Shown piece by piece: positions 20,773 to 32,328 of a stretch of DNA of 64,000 bases. The notes below the pieces were generated by a model. That model searched no databases. It worked only from the letters and a program-made list of their open reading frames with translations, and was not told the origin of the DNA. This stretch comes from Ascochyta rabiei (taxonomy: Eukaryota > Ascomycota > Dothideomycetes > Pleosporales > Didymellaceae), in NCBI RefSeq assembly GCF_004011695.2, contig NC_082409.1, forward strand, positions 496,001 through 560,000, in the 5' to 3' direction. Position numbers and translations under genes: made by a program. The number at the start of each line of letters is the position of its first letter. The first letter of the stretch is position 1.

Positions 20773-21759
20773 ATGGACTGCAACAACTTGGTAGAGATAC
20801 TCCGCAGATCGGCAGAAGACAACAAGAAGGCTTGTGAGGCTGCGCTTGTCCAGCCGGTACCCACTGTTTCCCTCCGGCCCGCTGCGGCAGAGTTCGTTCC
20901 GACGGGGGTGTACTCATCGCCGCCGTCAGAAGCAGCTTTCCTGGACGAGGACTCAACGTCGTACTACGAGTACGTTGGGTACTCGTTGCCATATACACCA
21001 CCAACACCGCCGAGTCTTCAGAGCGACGTTGAAGAACCCAAATGCATGGAAAACTCAGCGTCGGAAGTGTCAGAAGCACCAAGTCCATTCGCCGGTATCG
21101 ACTACTCCACGGCGATGTATGGCTCTGGCATCCAAAAGTGGCCAGCAGTCGATCGCGCCGACCTCAACCCTTCCAGCACAGTAACTCTCCGATTCCGCAC
21201 CACACGAGGGACACACAATATCCCCGTCCCCAAACTCCCTCTCATCGCGGTTTCCCCTCGAATCAGGGCAGCCTTCGTCGAGAATCCAGCACTGGAGCGG
21301 ATGACATTTTTCATGCCAAACATGACGCCCGGAGCTATCCGGGCCATTGCAAGATGGCTGAAGAATATCTGCAAGGATGCCGAAGCTCGGGAGATTCGAA
21401 TCCCAGAAACTGCACAGTCATGGCAGAAAGCCCTGGAGCTGCGCATGACGGCAATGGAGCTTGGGATGGAGCAGTACGTTGAGCACATTGGCGCTGGATA
21501 CCTGCCGAGTCTGGTCGGTCGGGAGCTTGACTTTGATGAGGCGCGGATCCTGGTCAAGAGCGCGCGTGGGAAAGATGATAAGCTGCTGGTTGCTTTTGCG
21601 AACAGCTTGGCGTATCTTGTTCGGTACCACAAGCTTTCGGGAGAGGAGGAGGCGATTCTAGCGAGGCATTTGTCGCGTCAGGAGTGGGCTCCGCTTTTGG
21701 AGGCGATACGGGAGGATGGGGTGAAGGCGCTTCGTCGGATAGCGTTGGGGTTGGATTGA
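20773..21759 (+). CDS. Uncharacterised protein, possibly BTB-fold-derived
   Basis: Single exon of 328 residues from the ATG at 20773; an in-frame ATG at 20557 would add a non-conserved leader and is less likely. The N-terminal ~120 residues are disordered and Pro/Ser-rich. From VTLRFRTTRGTHNIPVPKLPLIAVSPRIRAAF onward the protein is globular and helical. The pattern of a short beta hairpin, SPRIRAAFVENP, then MTPGAIRAIARWL and repeated helices (ALELRMTAMELGMEQY, DDKLLVAFANSLAYLVRYHKL) resembles BTB/POZ-like fungal proteins in which the domain has diverged. This similarity is by eye and weak; no function is proposed. Confidence 0.65.
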   Translation: MDCNNLVEILRRSAEDNKKACEAALVQPVPTVSLRPAAAEFVPTGVYSSPPSEAAFLDEDSTSYYEYVGYSLPYTPPTPPSLQSDVEEPKCMENSASEVSEAPSPFAGIDYSTAMYGSGIQKWPAVDRADLNPSSTVTLRFRTTRGTHNIPVPKLPLIAVSPRIRAAFVENPALERMTFFMPNMTPGAIRAIARWLKNICKDAEAREIRIPETAQSWQKALELRMTAMELGMEQYVEHIGAGYLPSLVGRELDFDEARILVKSARGKDDKLLVAFANSLAYLVRYHKLSGEEEAILARHLSRQEWAPLLEAIREDGVKALRRIALGLD

Positions 21760-22642
21760 TTCGGTGTTGTACTGTTGGCTTGTCTCGTAGGGTTTTGCTC
21801 GATTCATCCAAGAAGCGCCCTGCTAAATTAAAACTATAACACATCCACTCGAACTCACCCTCCTTGCAGTCCTCACTCGAGGCCTTCCAACAACATCTTT
21901 CGCTCATGACCGCAGATCAACGGCCGTAGATTGTGCGGCCCCAAAGAGAACACGACACGGCTTGCAAAGACCACATCACCAACCCATCAACACAGAGTCA
22001 CCGCGTTCTCGGTCACCCATGGTAAGAACCACCTGCCATTGCGTGTCCACAAAGCCGCAAACACGCCGAACGAGCCTGTAGCAAACCGCCAACGAGGCTT
22101 TGGACGTCTCATGCGGAACAGCAGCGGGAAACGCATGACAAAAAGGAGTCGATCGTCTGACGACCCTGCGATTGCGAGACTCGATGCTTTTAGAAAGACA
22201 TGCGGAAATCAAATGCAGACTCTCACGACGCACTTGTTCGCTTCGCATTGGCTCGGTCATGTTCCGTGTTCGCTTCGCTTCGATCAAGCTCCTCCCGCAC
22301 CACGGCTATGTCTGTGGGTAGTCTCCATCTTGCAGGCCAATCGTCGTTTGGACGGGCCTCTGTCATCCAGAAACCAGTGTTTGTTGAGACGCCAGCTGCG
22401 GAGTTCGTTCGCATTCTGATCGATCAGCTGAGCAGCGGTCTGCTCGGTCCTTTGCAAGGCTGTTCCTTCCCGGTATGCTGATTTACAGACATCACGGTAG
22501 TGCTGATTGCTTCGATACCAGAAGATCTGTCTCTCACCCGGGTTGAAATTAACGAGTTGCTTCACACGCCTTTCGACCGCCGGTAACAGCTTGTAGCGAT
22601 AATCCTCTGGCAATTGTTGCCGGAGACACTTTCGTATGCGCT

Positions 22643-22831
22643 ATGCCCATCGGACTCCACGCAATGTCTATCACAGAAGACAAGATCGATTTGGAACACC
22701 CTAATAGCCCAATTTTCTTCTTGCCAGACATCGAGACCTGGCCCGTCCTTGAGATTAGAGAGTGGGTCCGACAGCTTTTGGAAACGGAGGACTACGCACA
22801 CCTCGATGTCATGCGTGACAACAACGATTGA
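22643..22831 (+). CDS. Doubtful small ORF, 62 aa
   Basis: An ATG-initiated frame reading MSITEDKIDLEHPNSPIFFLPD...LEIREWVRQLLETEDYAHLD. Its composition is coding-like (acidic, with an amphipathic helix). It has no recognisable domain, and the stop falls at the beginning of a GATT repeat. It could be a remnant, a species-specific microprotein, or chance. Confidence 0.2.
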   Translation: MPIGLHAMSITEDKIDLEHPNSPIFFLPDIETWPVLEIREWVRQLLETEDYAHLDVMRDNND

Positions 22832-22848
22832 TTGATTGATTGATTGAT
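22825..22848. repeat. (GATT)n microsatellite
   Basis: About five perfect GATT copies, overlapping the end of the small ORF before it. Confidence 0.9.
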
Positions 22849-22945
22849 AAGTTTAACGTCCTGTGTGAGTCTAAGACTATATAAGACGAGAGCAGTTAAG
22901 CTACTCTAGTAATTCAAGGAGCGTGTTTGTAAAAGGGGATAGTAA

Positions 22946-23212
22946 ATGTGTGTTCAAAACGATTGTTTGTGTACGTTTCGTGACTTGTCGCTTGTCCGCG
23001 CTGGCAAACCCCTCGGCATGGATCTTTACGTGAATGACATGTACGGCGAATACACGAAGAAGATCAAAAGCGGAATAATTAGCTATGAGGATGTAGACGC
23101 CATCGTAAGGCTGTCTCTGAGCGACATCGATACAACCCTGAAGCGCCTAGGAAGAAGACTAGGTAACAAAAAGTGCAGAGTGAAAGAGGCGCTGTTAGAG
23201 TGCTTGGTCTGA
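22946..23212 (+). CDS. Doubtful small ORF, 88 aa
   Basis: Starts MCVQNDCLCTFRDLS and ends with a basic, leucine-spaced segment (DIDTTLKRLGRRLGNKKCRVKEALLECLV). A second ATG gives GMDLYVNDMYGEYTKKIKSG. No domain is recognised. It lies just downstream of the 62-aa ORF on the same strand, and the two could belong to one decayed or spliced gene. Evidence is limited to codon appearance and length. Confidence 0.25.
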   Translation: MCVQNDCLCTFRDLSLVRAGKPLGMDLYVNDMYGEYTKKIKSGIISYEDVDAIVRLSLSDIDTTLKRLGRRLGNKKCRVKEALLECLV

Positions 23213-23400
23213 TAACCTGCTATTGTAAGTGGCATTGATGGAAAGACATCATTGAACTCATCAAGACGTATCGAAACGCCAATACGTGTCTTTGAAGTAT
23301 ATTATGTATTGATCCAGCAGCCGCGAAACCACCGATAGTATGTTTGATATCTTCGCAAATGCTTCTATCTATCTTTACTTATTTACCATTAAACCAATGC

Positions 23401-26400
23401 TTATGCTGCCCAACGCTTCTTCAACCTGTCGATGACCATGCCCATGTACTCGCTATCCGTCACGTTGGGAATCTGGCCCAGGGACTCACTGTCTTTGCCA
23501 GTTTCTTCAGTTATGTATTCCAATGGGCCCTTCGGTTTTGTCGAAGCAGCACCACCATATTTGCTCTCGAACCAGTCGAACAACTTGATGGGAGGGTTCT
23601 TCTTGGGGTCTCGGTCGGAGTTGCGCAACCTCTCCATCCACTGGTCTGTTGACAACGACTCAAATTCAAGACCCGCCGCTGCCAGCGCAGGCAGCATGTC
23701 CTTTGTCCAATGAAACCTTGTAGGGTTTAGAATGTGGTAGACGAGATCGGGGTCTGTGGTGCGTGACGCAGCGCGTTCAGGTCTGCATACGTCAAGAATG
23801 ATGCGTGCAGCATAGTCAACCGGCAGCCAGGTCATCTCCTAGAACACTGTTAGTGAGCTGATTAAAGAGGGTATAGTGAAGACTCACTTCGTCCAGCTGA
23901 GGCAGTGCGCCCAGTGTGACTGCCGTCTGGATCATGAGAGGAATACCCTCGGTTGTGTTCCATTCACCGACCTTGCTGTCACCGACAAGCTGACCAATTC
24001 TAAGCACTCTGGCTTGGGCACCGACGTCCTTCATTGCGTTGCGGACGATTTGTTCCGCAACGTACTTTGACCTAGCGTATCCTGTCCCCTGAACGTGCGC
24101 GATATCTCTTACTGGGGTTTCTGGTACCGTGCCAGGGCGAGGCGTGCCTCCAGTTGAAGAGACCGACGAACAGAAGTAGAATCGCGCTGGCGAGCCATGT
24201 GTTGTCGATTGGCACAGATTAATGAAGTTAGGTACAGCTTTGATGTGTTGGTCCTCGAAACTCTCGACAGAGATGTTGAAGTTGACTGCCCACGCGCTGT
24301 GGATGACCAGAGTGAGGCTCGAGCGCAGCTGCACAAACCTCGATGCACCAAGACCAAAGTCCGGTTTGCTAAGGTCAGATGGCACAGCAATGATCTTGCG
24401 GACTTCTTCGACCGAGAGGGAGATACCACGGCTTGAGAGACTTTGTAGTGTCCTCTCAAGAGCAGTATGTTCTGAAGACGCCCGAACAAGCGCCCAGACT
24501 GTCGATACACCAGGGTCGCGGACCAGCTGTGCAAGTAGGTGGGCACCAAGACCTCCAGTTACGCCTGTCAATACTACTGTCTCCGTGGTTGGAATGGTTC
24601 GGTACTCTTCGTTGTATGACTTGAATGAAGAGTGCTTCTTGACAAGGTCATGCATGACTTGGTACGTGTCCTTCGCTTGCTCTGTATTGCCGGTACGGAG
24701 TCCATCAATGTGGCGAGCGAGGGCTTGAATGTTACCAGTCTCGTACATGACGTTCTGACCGAGTTGAGACTGTCGACCACCAAGATCGAGCTCTTTCTTC
24801 ATCAAGCTCCACATCTTCATGCACTGCAGACTATCAATGCCCAGAGCAAAGAAGTCGTCTTTAACCGTCAACTGTACACCAAGATGCTCCTGGAACCTTT
24901 GTAACAGATAGGCCTCCAGTTCTGGTAGCGGCAGTGCCACTGTGCCAGCCTGATCATCCCCACTCTCAAAATTTGTATAGGACAGCTCAATCCGGTCCTT
25001 GAACTGCGCATATACCTGTGCGCGGATAAAGGTGCCTTTGTCGGTCTTCGGGTACTCGATGTCGGAGGGTAGTACGACGATGAGCTCCTTTGGTATTCTC
25101 GAGAAGCTCTCAGCCCGAGAGTTCGCGTCCTCAACGGCAGGCCAGACCTGTTCGAGGAAGTCTGGGTCCGACAGATGCGAAGCTGTGTCAGCCTTGACGA
25201 TCAAAACACCCGGGAGACTTTTGCCATCACCGAACACAACGGCTTCTTTGACGAGACCTTCTTGGCGTATCCGACCTTCGATGGGGATTGGCAGGACCTT
25301 CTCGCCGTTGACAAGGGTGAGCCTGTCGTCGAGTCTAGACACGAACCTCCAAAAATCGGAATTTGTGGGGTGGCGCATGAAAAGATCTCTTGTGCGAAAA
25401 GACCGAGGCGGGTTATCCGAGTTGATCGTGTTCTTAGATTTCAAACCGTCAAGTGCGACGCATTCAAAAATGCCCGGAGCAATTTCATCCATCAAAACGT
25501 AATCCTTCACTCCCGGTAGGATCCGAAGGTAGTTCCAAGCATGATCTCCGGCTGGACGAACAGAGGTCGAGATTCTTCCCGTCTCCGTGGCGCCATAGTT
25601 CGCGACCAGATTTACACCATTCTTGACCAGCATGTCTCCAAGGTCATCAGGGCATGCGCTGCCACCGTACATGACAATGTCAATCTTTGCGAGAGACTTA
25701 ATTCCCTCTTCAGATTCGCCCAACAGCTTGAGGACGTACGGTACGCAGAAGAGCAGGTCTGGTTTGACAGCTTCGAGTGTCGCTGTGATGTTCTGCTTGG
25801 TTAAGGGGAAGGCGTAGTTGAAGTAGTACATTGGCTTTCCTGAATATATCGATCGGAAAGTCTCGTAGAAGCCAAAACTGTGGAACAGAGGTTGCGTCAT
25901 CAACGCTTTTCTGTCTAGGTTCGTTGAAAAAGCTGCAATGCAACTGCGGTTGGTGAGATAGATTGGCTTGGGAAGCCCGGTAGAGCCCGAGGAATGAATA
26001 ATGACAATGTTCTTCGCGGCCTCTTTGTGTGGGTCGTAGGTACGATGAAAGGCAGGTGCTTCGACGCCATAATACTCTTCGTGCTTCAGCAGCTCGAGTA
26101 CAGTGGTACCGCGTTCGTTCTTGACCTCTTCCAGTACTGTATGGAAGTGTGAGGTCGTCAAAAGAGTGTTGCATTCAGCCAAGTCAAGCAGGCGAGTCAA
26201 AGCTGGGCCTGCCAGCCGGGTAGACAGCAAAAGGCTGGCATAGCCAAGTCTGCTCAGACCCAATAGCGTGATGATAAAAGGGAGCCCTGAGTGGGCGAGA
26301 ACGCCAACAACAGGGGCCTTGTCAAGAGTGGCGTCCTGTGACTTGTTATCAGCGCACGCTCCGTCTGGGCACGTCTTGTACTTACTACTTTCTTGAGACC

Positions 26401-26688
26401 CCTCCGTTGCAACGCTTCTGCAGCTGCATCGGCATATTTGTTCACCGCGAAAGCCGAGTGTTCCTCGTAATCTGTCACACCTTCCTTGGGGTATCCAATG
26501 AGCGGCGAGTCTCGTAATTCCGATGCACGTCGCTTGATCAGCTCATCAATTGTGTAGATTTCAGCATCGTGCGTTGGCAGAAGCGTTCTTGTCGGCTGCT
26601 CCTCGATTGCAGTGTATGTACGTGACATTGTACTTTCACGACCCTCCAAGAGTTGGTCAATATGTTGAGGAGATGTAGAGCCCAGCAT
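23401..26688 (-). CDS. NRPS-like carboxylic acid reductase (A-T-R)
   Basis: A three-domain enzyme: adenylation activates a carboxylic acid as AMP ester, it is loaded on the phosphopantetheine arm of the thiolation domain, and a C-terminal NAD(P)H reductase releases an aldehyde or alcohol. The model is complement(join(23401-23838, 23888-26335, 26386-26688)), 3189 nt, 1062 residues, with introns of 49 and 50 nt. A-domain motifs: HSSGSTGLPKP (~215), YGATETGR (~348), FRTRDLF, NGEKVLPIPIE and PKTDKGTFIRA. T domain: DDFFALGIDSLQ with the carrier Ser at ~603. R domain: Rossmann loop VVLTGVTGGLGA (~690) and YARSK (~854). There is no condensation domain. It resembles fungal aryl-acid/amino-acid reductase-like enzymes; the substrate is unknown. 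It is divergent from the adjacent MFS gene. Confidence 0.93.
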
Positions 26689-27200
26689 TGTGGGCCGTGG
26701 CGTGTTTTATGCGGAGGTGGCTTGTAGAACGTGGGGTTAGCAACGGAGAAGGTATCCTATGGATGGCGCTAAAACCGCCGAGAAGCCCCGGACTCTTTAT
26801 CCACAGCCGCATGACGTTATCCGGTGTACTGCAGATTTACCACCAATCGTATCCCGCAGAGACAACCTGGATAACGCAGTCAAGCGAAGATCCCCGAATG
26901 AAGTAAAGCTCAACGCTCAGCTCATCTTGGCACTAAGTGTGTTGCCGATTTTAGCGCAACATTTTCTAAGAGAAGTATGATCGCCATGGCCATCCTGCAT
27001 CCTGCTAGCATGCCCGCAGATGGGTCGCGCCATGCGCGCAGATAGCGCCATACCCCACGGGGTCGAAGTACCCCGCATGCGACACTCCACAAACCATCGA
27101 AGGTTTTGAGCTTGGCGAGCTTGTTATAAAGACTCGTCAATCGTCGATATGTTCTGTGTAGAACTGCGCCTTAAGCACTATTGTTCTCTTCCACGCAAAG
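26689..27200. promoter_or_regulatory. Divergent promoter between NRPS-like reductase and MFS gene
   Basis: 512 bp separating the two start codons, so the genes can be co-regulated. It has a TATAAA at 27125-27130 (about 70 bp before the MFS ATG). An inverted repeat ACCCC-AC-GGGGT at 27052-27063 is followed by another ACCCC at 27070, the sort of spaced G/C triplet arrangement bound by Zn2Cys6 factors. Function is inferred from position only. Confidence 0.45.
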
Positions 27201-28868
27201 ATGACAGCTTCAACGGATCACACCAAAACCAAGAACTCTACAGAGCACATCGACACCATCAGTATCACAGAGCATCCCATCAAGCCTCAACATGAAGAAC
27301 TCGACAGGTTCGGTGCATCTCTGGTAAAGAGTCCTGCCGAAATCGCTCTGGTGAAGAAGCTGGATCGATGGATGATGCCAATCCTTTGGTTGATGTAAGT
27401 ATATGCTTTAATATAAGTGCAATCTAGTGTTACTAACTATTGGGCAAGGTACTTTTTGAACTTCCTTGATAGGAACGCAATCGTTAACGCGAAGATCGAT
27501 GACATGGACAAAGACCTCAACCTTAAGGGGACGGAGTACAATACCTGCGTCAGCATCTTCTTCGTGGGCTATCTGCTCGGACAGGTACCTGCGAACATGC
27601 TCTTAAACCGGATCCGACCTGCATACTTCATGAGCTTCTTCATGATGGCTTGGGCTATCGTTTCTACGCTTATGGCGATCGTGAAGGACTATAAAGGCAT
27701 GCTAGCTTGTCGTTTCATTCTGGGCGTTGTTGAAGCACCGTTTTATCCCGGAGGAGTTTATCTGATATCTTTGTTCTACACAAGGAAAGAAAGTGCGACC
27801 AGGATGTCAATATTCTATACCGGCAATCTGCTTGCCAGTTCGTTCTCCGGCTTAATCGCAGCACCAATATTTTCAGGCATGGAGGGCAAAAGCGGTCTTG
27901 AAGGCTGGCGATGGCTCTTCATTATTCAGGGTTTGGTGACTGGTAAGTGTCTTGAATGCTACGTTTGATTGCTGCTGACGTTTCTCAAGTCGGGGTTGCT
28001 GTCCTGGCCTTCTTCATGCTGCCCAACACACCGCTCCAGACGCGATGGCTCACCCAGGAGGAGCGAGAACTAGCACACAGCAGAATTTCCTTCGATACCA
28101 CGGGCAAAAAGGACAAGCAAAGTGTTTGGAAGGGTCTTGCCGAAGCTTGCACCGATTACCGCACCTGGGTGTTTGCACTCATGCAGAACCTGTACGCATC
28201 AACGTATTTACTGAATCTGTACAACAGCGTCTAACAAGTGACAGTCATTTATCCGCAAATAGCTTTAAAAACTTCCTGCCCACCGTGGTCAAGGTAGGTC
28301 GCAGCACTAACTGATCCCTTTGCTCAAATTGTCGCTAACCATCATCTAGACACTCGGCTTCAATCGCACCGTAACACTGGTCCTAACTTGCCCACCGTAT
28401 CTGCTCGCTGTGTTCATTTCTGTCGCAGTCTCGTGGTCGTCCGGACGATTCAACGAGCGCACTTGGCATATCACTGTATCGAAAGCCGTTGCGATCGTTG
28501 GCTTTATCATCGGCACAGTCACACTAAACGTCGGCGCTCGATACTTCGCGATGGTTCTGTTTGTCGGTGCAACCTATGGAGTCAACAACATCAACCTGTC
28601 CTGGACTGCTTCTGTCCTCGGGCAGACGGATGAGAAGAAAGCCGTCGCCGTTGCAATTGTAAACACTCTGGGCAACCTTAGCTTCGTTTACACTCCGTAC
28701 CTCTGGCCCGATAACAGCCAGCCAAGATTCTCAATGGCTCTGTGGGCAAGTGTTGGCTTCTCTGCTGGTGTCATCCTCTGCGCATGGGGTTTGAGGTTTA
28801 TCCTGATGAGGGACAACAGGAAGATCCGCGCTCAGAACAACGAGGCCATAAACTTCTACGTCTACTAG
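27201..28868 (+). CDS. MFS transporter, anion:cation symporter (Dal5-like) family
   Basis: A plasma-membrane proton-coupled transporter, likely for an organic acid, vitamin or amide. The model is join(27201-27394, 27449-27942, 27990-28191, 28245-28293, 28350-28868), 1458 nt, 485 residues; all four introns are 47-56 nt. It shows family text: ALVKKLDRWMMPILWLMYFLNFLDRNAIVNAK, VSIFFVGYLLGQVPANMLLNRI, CRFILGVVEAPFYPGGVYLIS (signature of the group), GWRWLFIIQGLVT, and FLPTVVKTLGFNRTVTLVLTCPPYLL. There are about 12 hydrophobic segments with a cytosolic central loop. The 49-nt exon 4 follows from frame: without it, exon 3 runs into a stop. Its position back-to-back with the NRPS-like gene suggests it moves that enzyme's substrate or product. 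Confidence 0.9.
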
Positions 28869-29970
28869 GCTATGATCGCGAGAAAAGGAAGGACTCTTGC
28901 TTGGTCATGGTTTGCAATAAAGTCTGAGCGCAAGATAGCGGCTCTTGGAAGAGTGACATTTTTGAGAACTTGGATCAATGCGAATAACCTCCATCTCTGG
29001 GAGAAGCAATTGCAAAAATTACAGTTTTCAGGCATTTGAAAAGTGCGAGCATCACGGAATTCTCGTGCTCTTCTGCGTCAGACGTGATCTTGTGGGATCA
29101 TTGTTAGAAAGTAACGATTATCAAAGTGGAGGTGCGCCTTAGCCTGCACGCAACCGCAGAAGCCGACATCATATACGCGGCCCACTTCTTGTTCTAGCCC
29201 AGTACGAACCTCAAACTGTTTTCAGCCTCATTTGCTTCGATGAACGAAGTCGGAATCTTTAATACAACATCGCAATAAAACAAACAGCAGACAAACAGCA
29301 GATATACAGACAACAAAACTTCTTCGGGCGATTGTGAGGAAGATTGGGCCGGATGTTCTGAAGGAGCTGGAGAGGGCTTGGAGATTAAAGTAAGGGGGTA
29401 ATTAAGAATATTGCAGAGAGAATAGGATGAGGTATCTTGGAGAGAACCCGAGGTTCCCAGAGGGAGCGAAGGATGGGAGCGTGGTGAGAAATATGGTTGG
29501 ATGAGCAGAGCTGCGCATGGAGGCTCATCGAATAATGGACAGAACTTGTGGTTTTTTGATTGAGATTATACGGACCTTTTTCTCATTGGAAAAAGAGACA
29601 TGCCCCGTTCAGTTCTCATATACTCTGAAGGCGTAGACCAAAAAGTTGTTACAGCATCCTAACAATCAGACAGAAACGAAGGCAAAAGTGAGTAGGTGCT
29701 ATGAGATAGAATTGGGAGATGTAAAACAGGTTTCTGACGCTGAAAACAATATTAAATTCCGGGTTTGGGCCACACAAACCATTATAATGTACCGAAATTC
29801 ACTGCTACGATCTGGGACCATGTTGAGCAACACACAAGAGGAGAGTGCTGTAGCTGCTGATCGGCTCCAGAACCGGTGCCGTCTCACCGTCCACGCGAGC
29901 CAGGATAGCAAAAGCAGAGTGCAGAAAGGCACGACCAAATACGAACGAAGCTCCCATATTGCACGGACGA
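28869..29970. other. Convergent 3' spacer, AT-rich
   Basis: 1.1 kb between the MFS gene and the Zn2Cys6 gene, which converge. Small frames (for example 29646-29978 and its antisense) show no domain. I see no gene. Confidence 0.5.
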
Positions 29971-31699
29971 TCAAATGAAGGAAGGCATATAACCCCCTTT
30001 CTCAATCAAATCTCTCCAATCGACTCTGCGCTTCTCCTTGTCGTCGGTACACAGATCCTGCCTCTTCCACACAGCTCTGACCAACCCGATGATGATGCTG
30101 TAGTTTCCAATACGCCTGCTTGACCCGCTAGTTTCTATAAGATCGAGGATTCGAATGCGATCTTCGTCTCCGGTGACAGTGCATGCAAGGATGAACAGTG
30201 GCCAGGGACTGCTGCAAACTTTCATCTCCCACAGGATGTTCAGCCCGTTACGGACAAGTTCTTGAGCATTGCATGCAGGGATAAAGGCCGCGGGGACGGT
30301 CTGGTAGAAGTAAAGGACGGCTGCGATTCGATAAAGTTCTGCTGTAAAAGCGATGCGTGTGTTGTTGATAGTGCCAGATGTTGAGCCGGGGTGAATGAGA
30401 AGGTCTTGTTGCAAGTGCAAGAGACGTTGCTCGATTTCCGGAAAGATCTCGAGAAACCCCTTGCAAAAGTTCGGTGATGACTTCTCGGTACAGCTGAGCG
30501 CACTCGTACGTATCAATCCGCGTAAATGATTAATACAGCTGATCAAATGGAGCACTTCCGTTGAGCAGCCCAGTACACCAATAATCTATCAATTGTCAGT
30601 CGTGGGATTCTTAGCGGATAGACGTAGATGAATGACAGGGACTCGACATAATTTACGGTCCTCTGCTGTATTGCATGGAAGCCTGACCTCCGGACTTGGA
30701 TTTTGCACAGAGTAAGTGTACTGACTAAAGATGTAATGGTACTGGAACCATGGCTTGAGAAATAAAAACCCAGCAGCAGACTTCACAGCCGCTGGTATAG
30801 TGTTATATACCGATCGCGCGCCTTGCAAATGCACATGCCAAGCTGTATCTGACTCGTCGAAGACCTAACTACTAGTCAGTTACTTATGCAGCCATGCAAA
30901 CCAGAACAAGGTCTATCAACATACACCGTAGACGCAAAGCATCATCGATGCAGCAAAATGCCTGATTTTGGTCGCTGAGTCGACAGTGTCAATACAAAAG
31001 CTGGCAAAGCTGTCGCTTAGATTTTTGATTGCTCGAATTTTGTGCTGCAGGGCCTCCTGTGGACGACCCAGATGGTAACAGCTAACGGCTAGAGTGGAGT
31101 GAAGTATACTTTGTGCGGAAAAATCTGACGAGGACAGCGCCATTGGGATCAGCGCCAAACGAAATCCGTTCGAGTCGTCATCAATCGTGGTTGTCATCCG
31201 TGCTATCTCCAGATCATCTGGACCCAGTCAGTACCCACAGCCTGGTTTTTGGAAGCACCGAAGAGCGTACAATGGTTGAGCAGCATGCCATCCGGCTCGT
31301 TGATCGGGAATAGACTTCTTGACGTTGGAATTGCATTGGCAACGATGCTGATCAGCTCGCCTTTCATCAGATCTTGAACGGACATCCTAGAGCCATCTAG
31401 ATCTTGGACAACTGTGTTCAAAAACTCGAGACTTCCATTGCTCCGAGGTAGGTACTTGGCGATGACTTCCTGGCTCATCACTTCATATCTCTTTTGCTTG
31501 CGGCGCCCGTCTTGTTTATCAGGCCAAGCCAGACGAAGTCCGTAGCCTTGACACGTTCGTTGACTTTTATCACAATTGAGGCATGTTGGCAGTGCTCTGT
31601 CACAACCGATTTTGCGCTCTACACGTTGTTAGCAAGTATGTAACATCACAGGAGAGTCTCACGTTTGCAAGTCCAGCAATTGGTCGGCGCCTTTGACAT
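29971..31699 (-). CDS. Zn2Cys6 transcription factor with Fungal_trans_2-type body, likely cluster regulator
   Basis: Sequence-specific DNA-binding regulator. My model is complement(join(29971-30585, 30643-30864, 30925-31202, 31271-31618, 31663-31699)), 1500 nt. The zinc cluster CWTC...KIGCDRALPTCLNCDKSQRTC is split by intron 1 (44 nt, 31619-31662) and continues QGYGLRLAWPD. After intron 2 (31203-31270) it reads NHSRMTTTIDDDSNGFRLALIPMA, and after intron 3 VFDESDTAWHVHLQGAR, typical of this family. The last junction (30586-30642) is the least sure: the acceptor is good but the GTCCCT donor is weak. The C-terminus reads LHLISCINHLRG...AELYRIAAVLYFYQT...PWPLFILAC. It lies 1.1 kb from the MFS gene and 3.3 kb from the NRPS-like gene, so a pathway-specific role is likely but inferred. 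Confidence 0.85.
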
Positions 31700-32328
31700 G
31701 TTGTACAAGCCATAACAACGCAGACTCGAGTTTAGCCCATCAACGACTAATATCTCTTGGCCACAAGGAAAAAGTTCGAGTCCGAGAGGTTAATGCACCG
31801 GATGTCAATTGCATGCGAGGCGGTTTGACATAAACCATGACTCAACGAGTGCGGATATTGCAGGCTCTGACTGTAACGCAACGGTGTCCAGACTCCTGCA
31901 AGTGTGGAGACTTTGCCTCATCCGTCCGTGAGATTTGCGGATGGCTTGCTAGTCAATTCGTGCTTCTTCCGCTTAAGCAGTAGTGACGATGAGCTGGGCT
32001 GTTTGATTCACTTGGTAGACAGGTATGAGGACGTGGCTCAGGGTATGCTCGCAGCACTTGCACCCGAGTAACTGGCCCCTATCAAACAGAACAGTATTGG
32101 GACGTTCGTGTACAAGCTCGAGCTGAGCTGAGCGGAGCGTGTTGCTGTCGTGTGTTGGCATTGGAGGCGAGCTCTGCACGACAGGGGTCCAGCAAGCGTG
32201 AGACCCCACTCTCGCCTGTGCACCCCAACATGGTTAGCGCCCACAGCGCAAGATCTTCCACTTTGACTTTTCGCAGCTCGACGTTGACTTTTCGCGATAC
32301 TAACCACAGGCAACACACGACAGCCACC
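31700..32328. other. Divergent promoter region, Zn2Cys6 gene and RPL4
   Basis: About 630 bp. Near RPL4, two near-copies of a TTGACTTTTCGC sequence (about 32264 and 32284) lie 45-65 bp before the ATG, followed by a possible leader splice acceptor (CTAACCACAG). I see no gene. Confidence 0.5.

Larger units (their letters stand above)
21760..23400. other. Intergenic stretch with doubtful small ORFs
   Basis: 1.6 kb between the 20.8-kb gene and the NRPS-like gene. It contains two short + strand frames with coding-like composition (listed at low confidence), a GATT repeat, and an ATG-less - strand frame (~22284-22628) that reads like protein but has no start. Confidence 0.5.

Noticed and set aside
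31976..32200. Possible tRNA or other RNA gene in short spacers
   Set aside because: I looked for T-loop (GGTTCRANNCC) and A-box patterns in the intergenic regions and found none with the right spacing.
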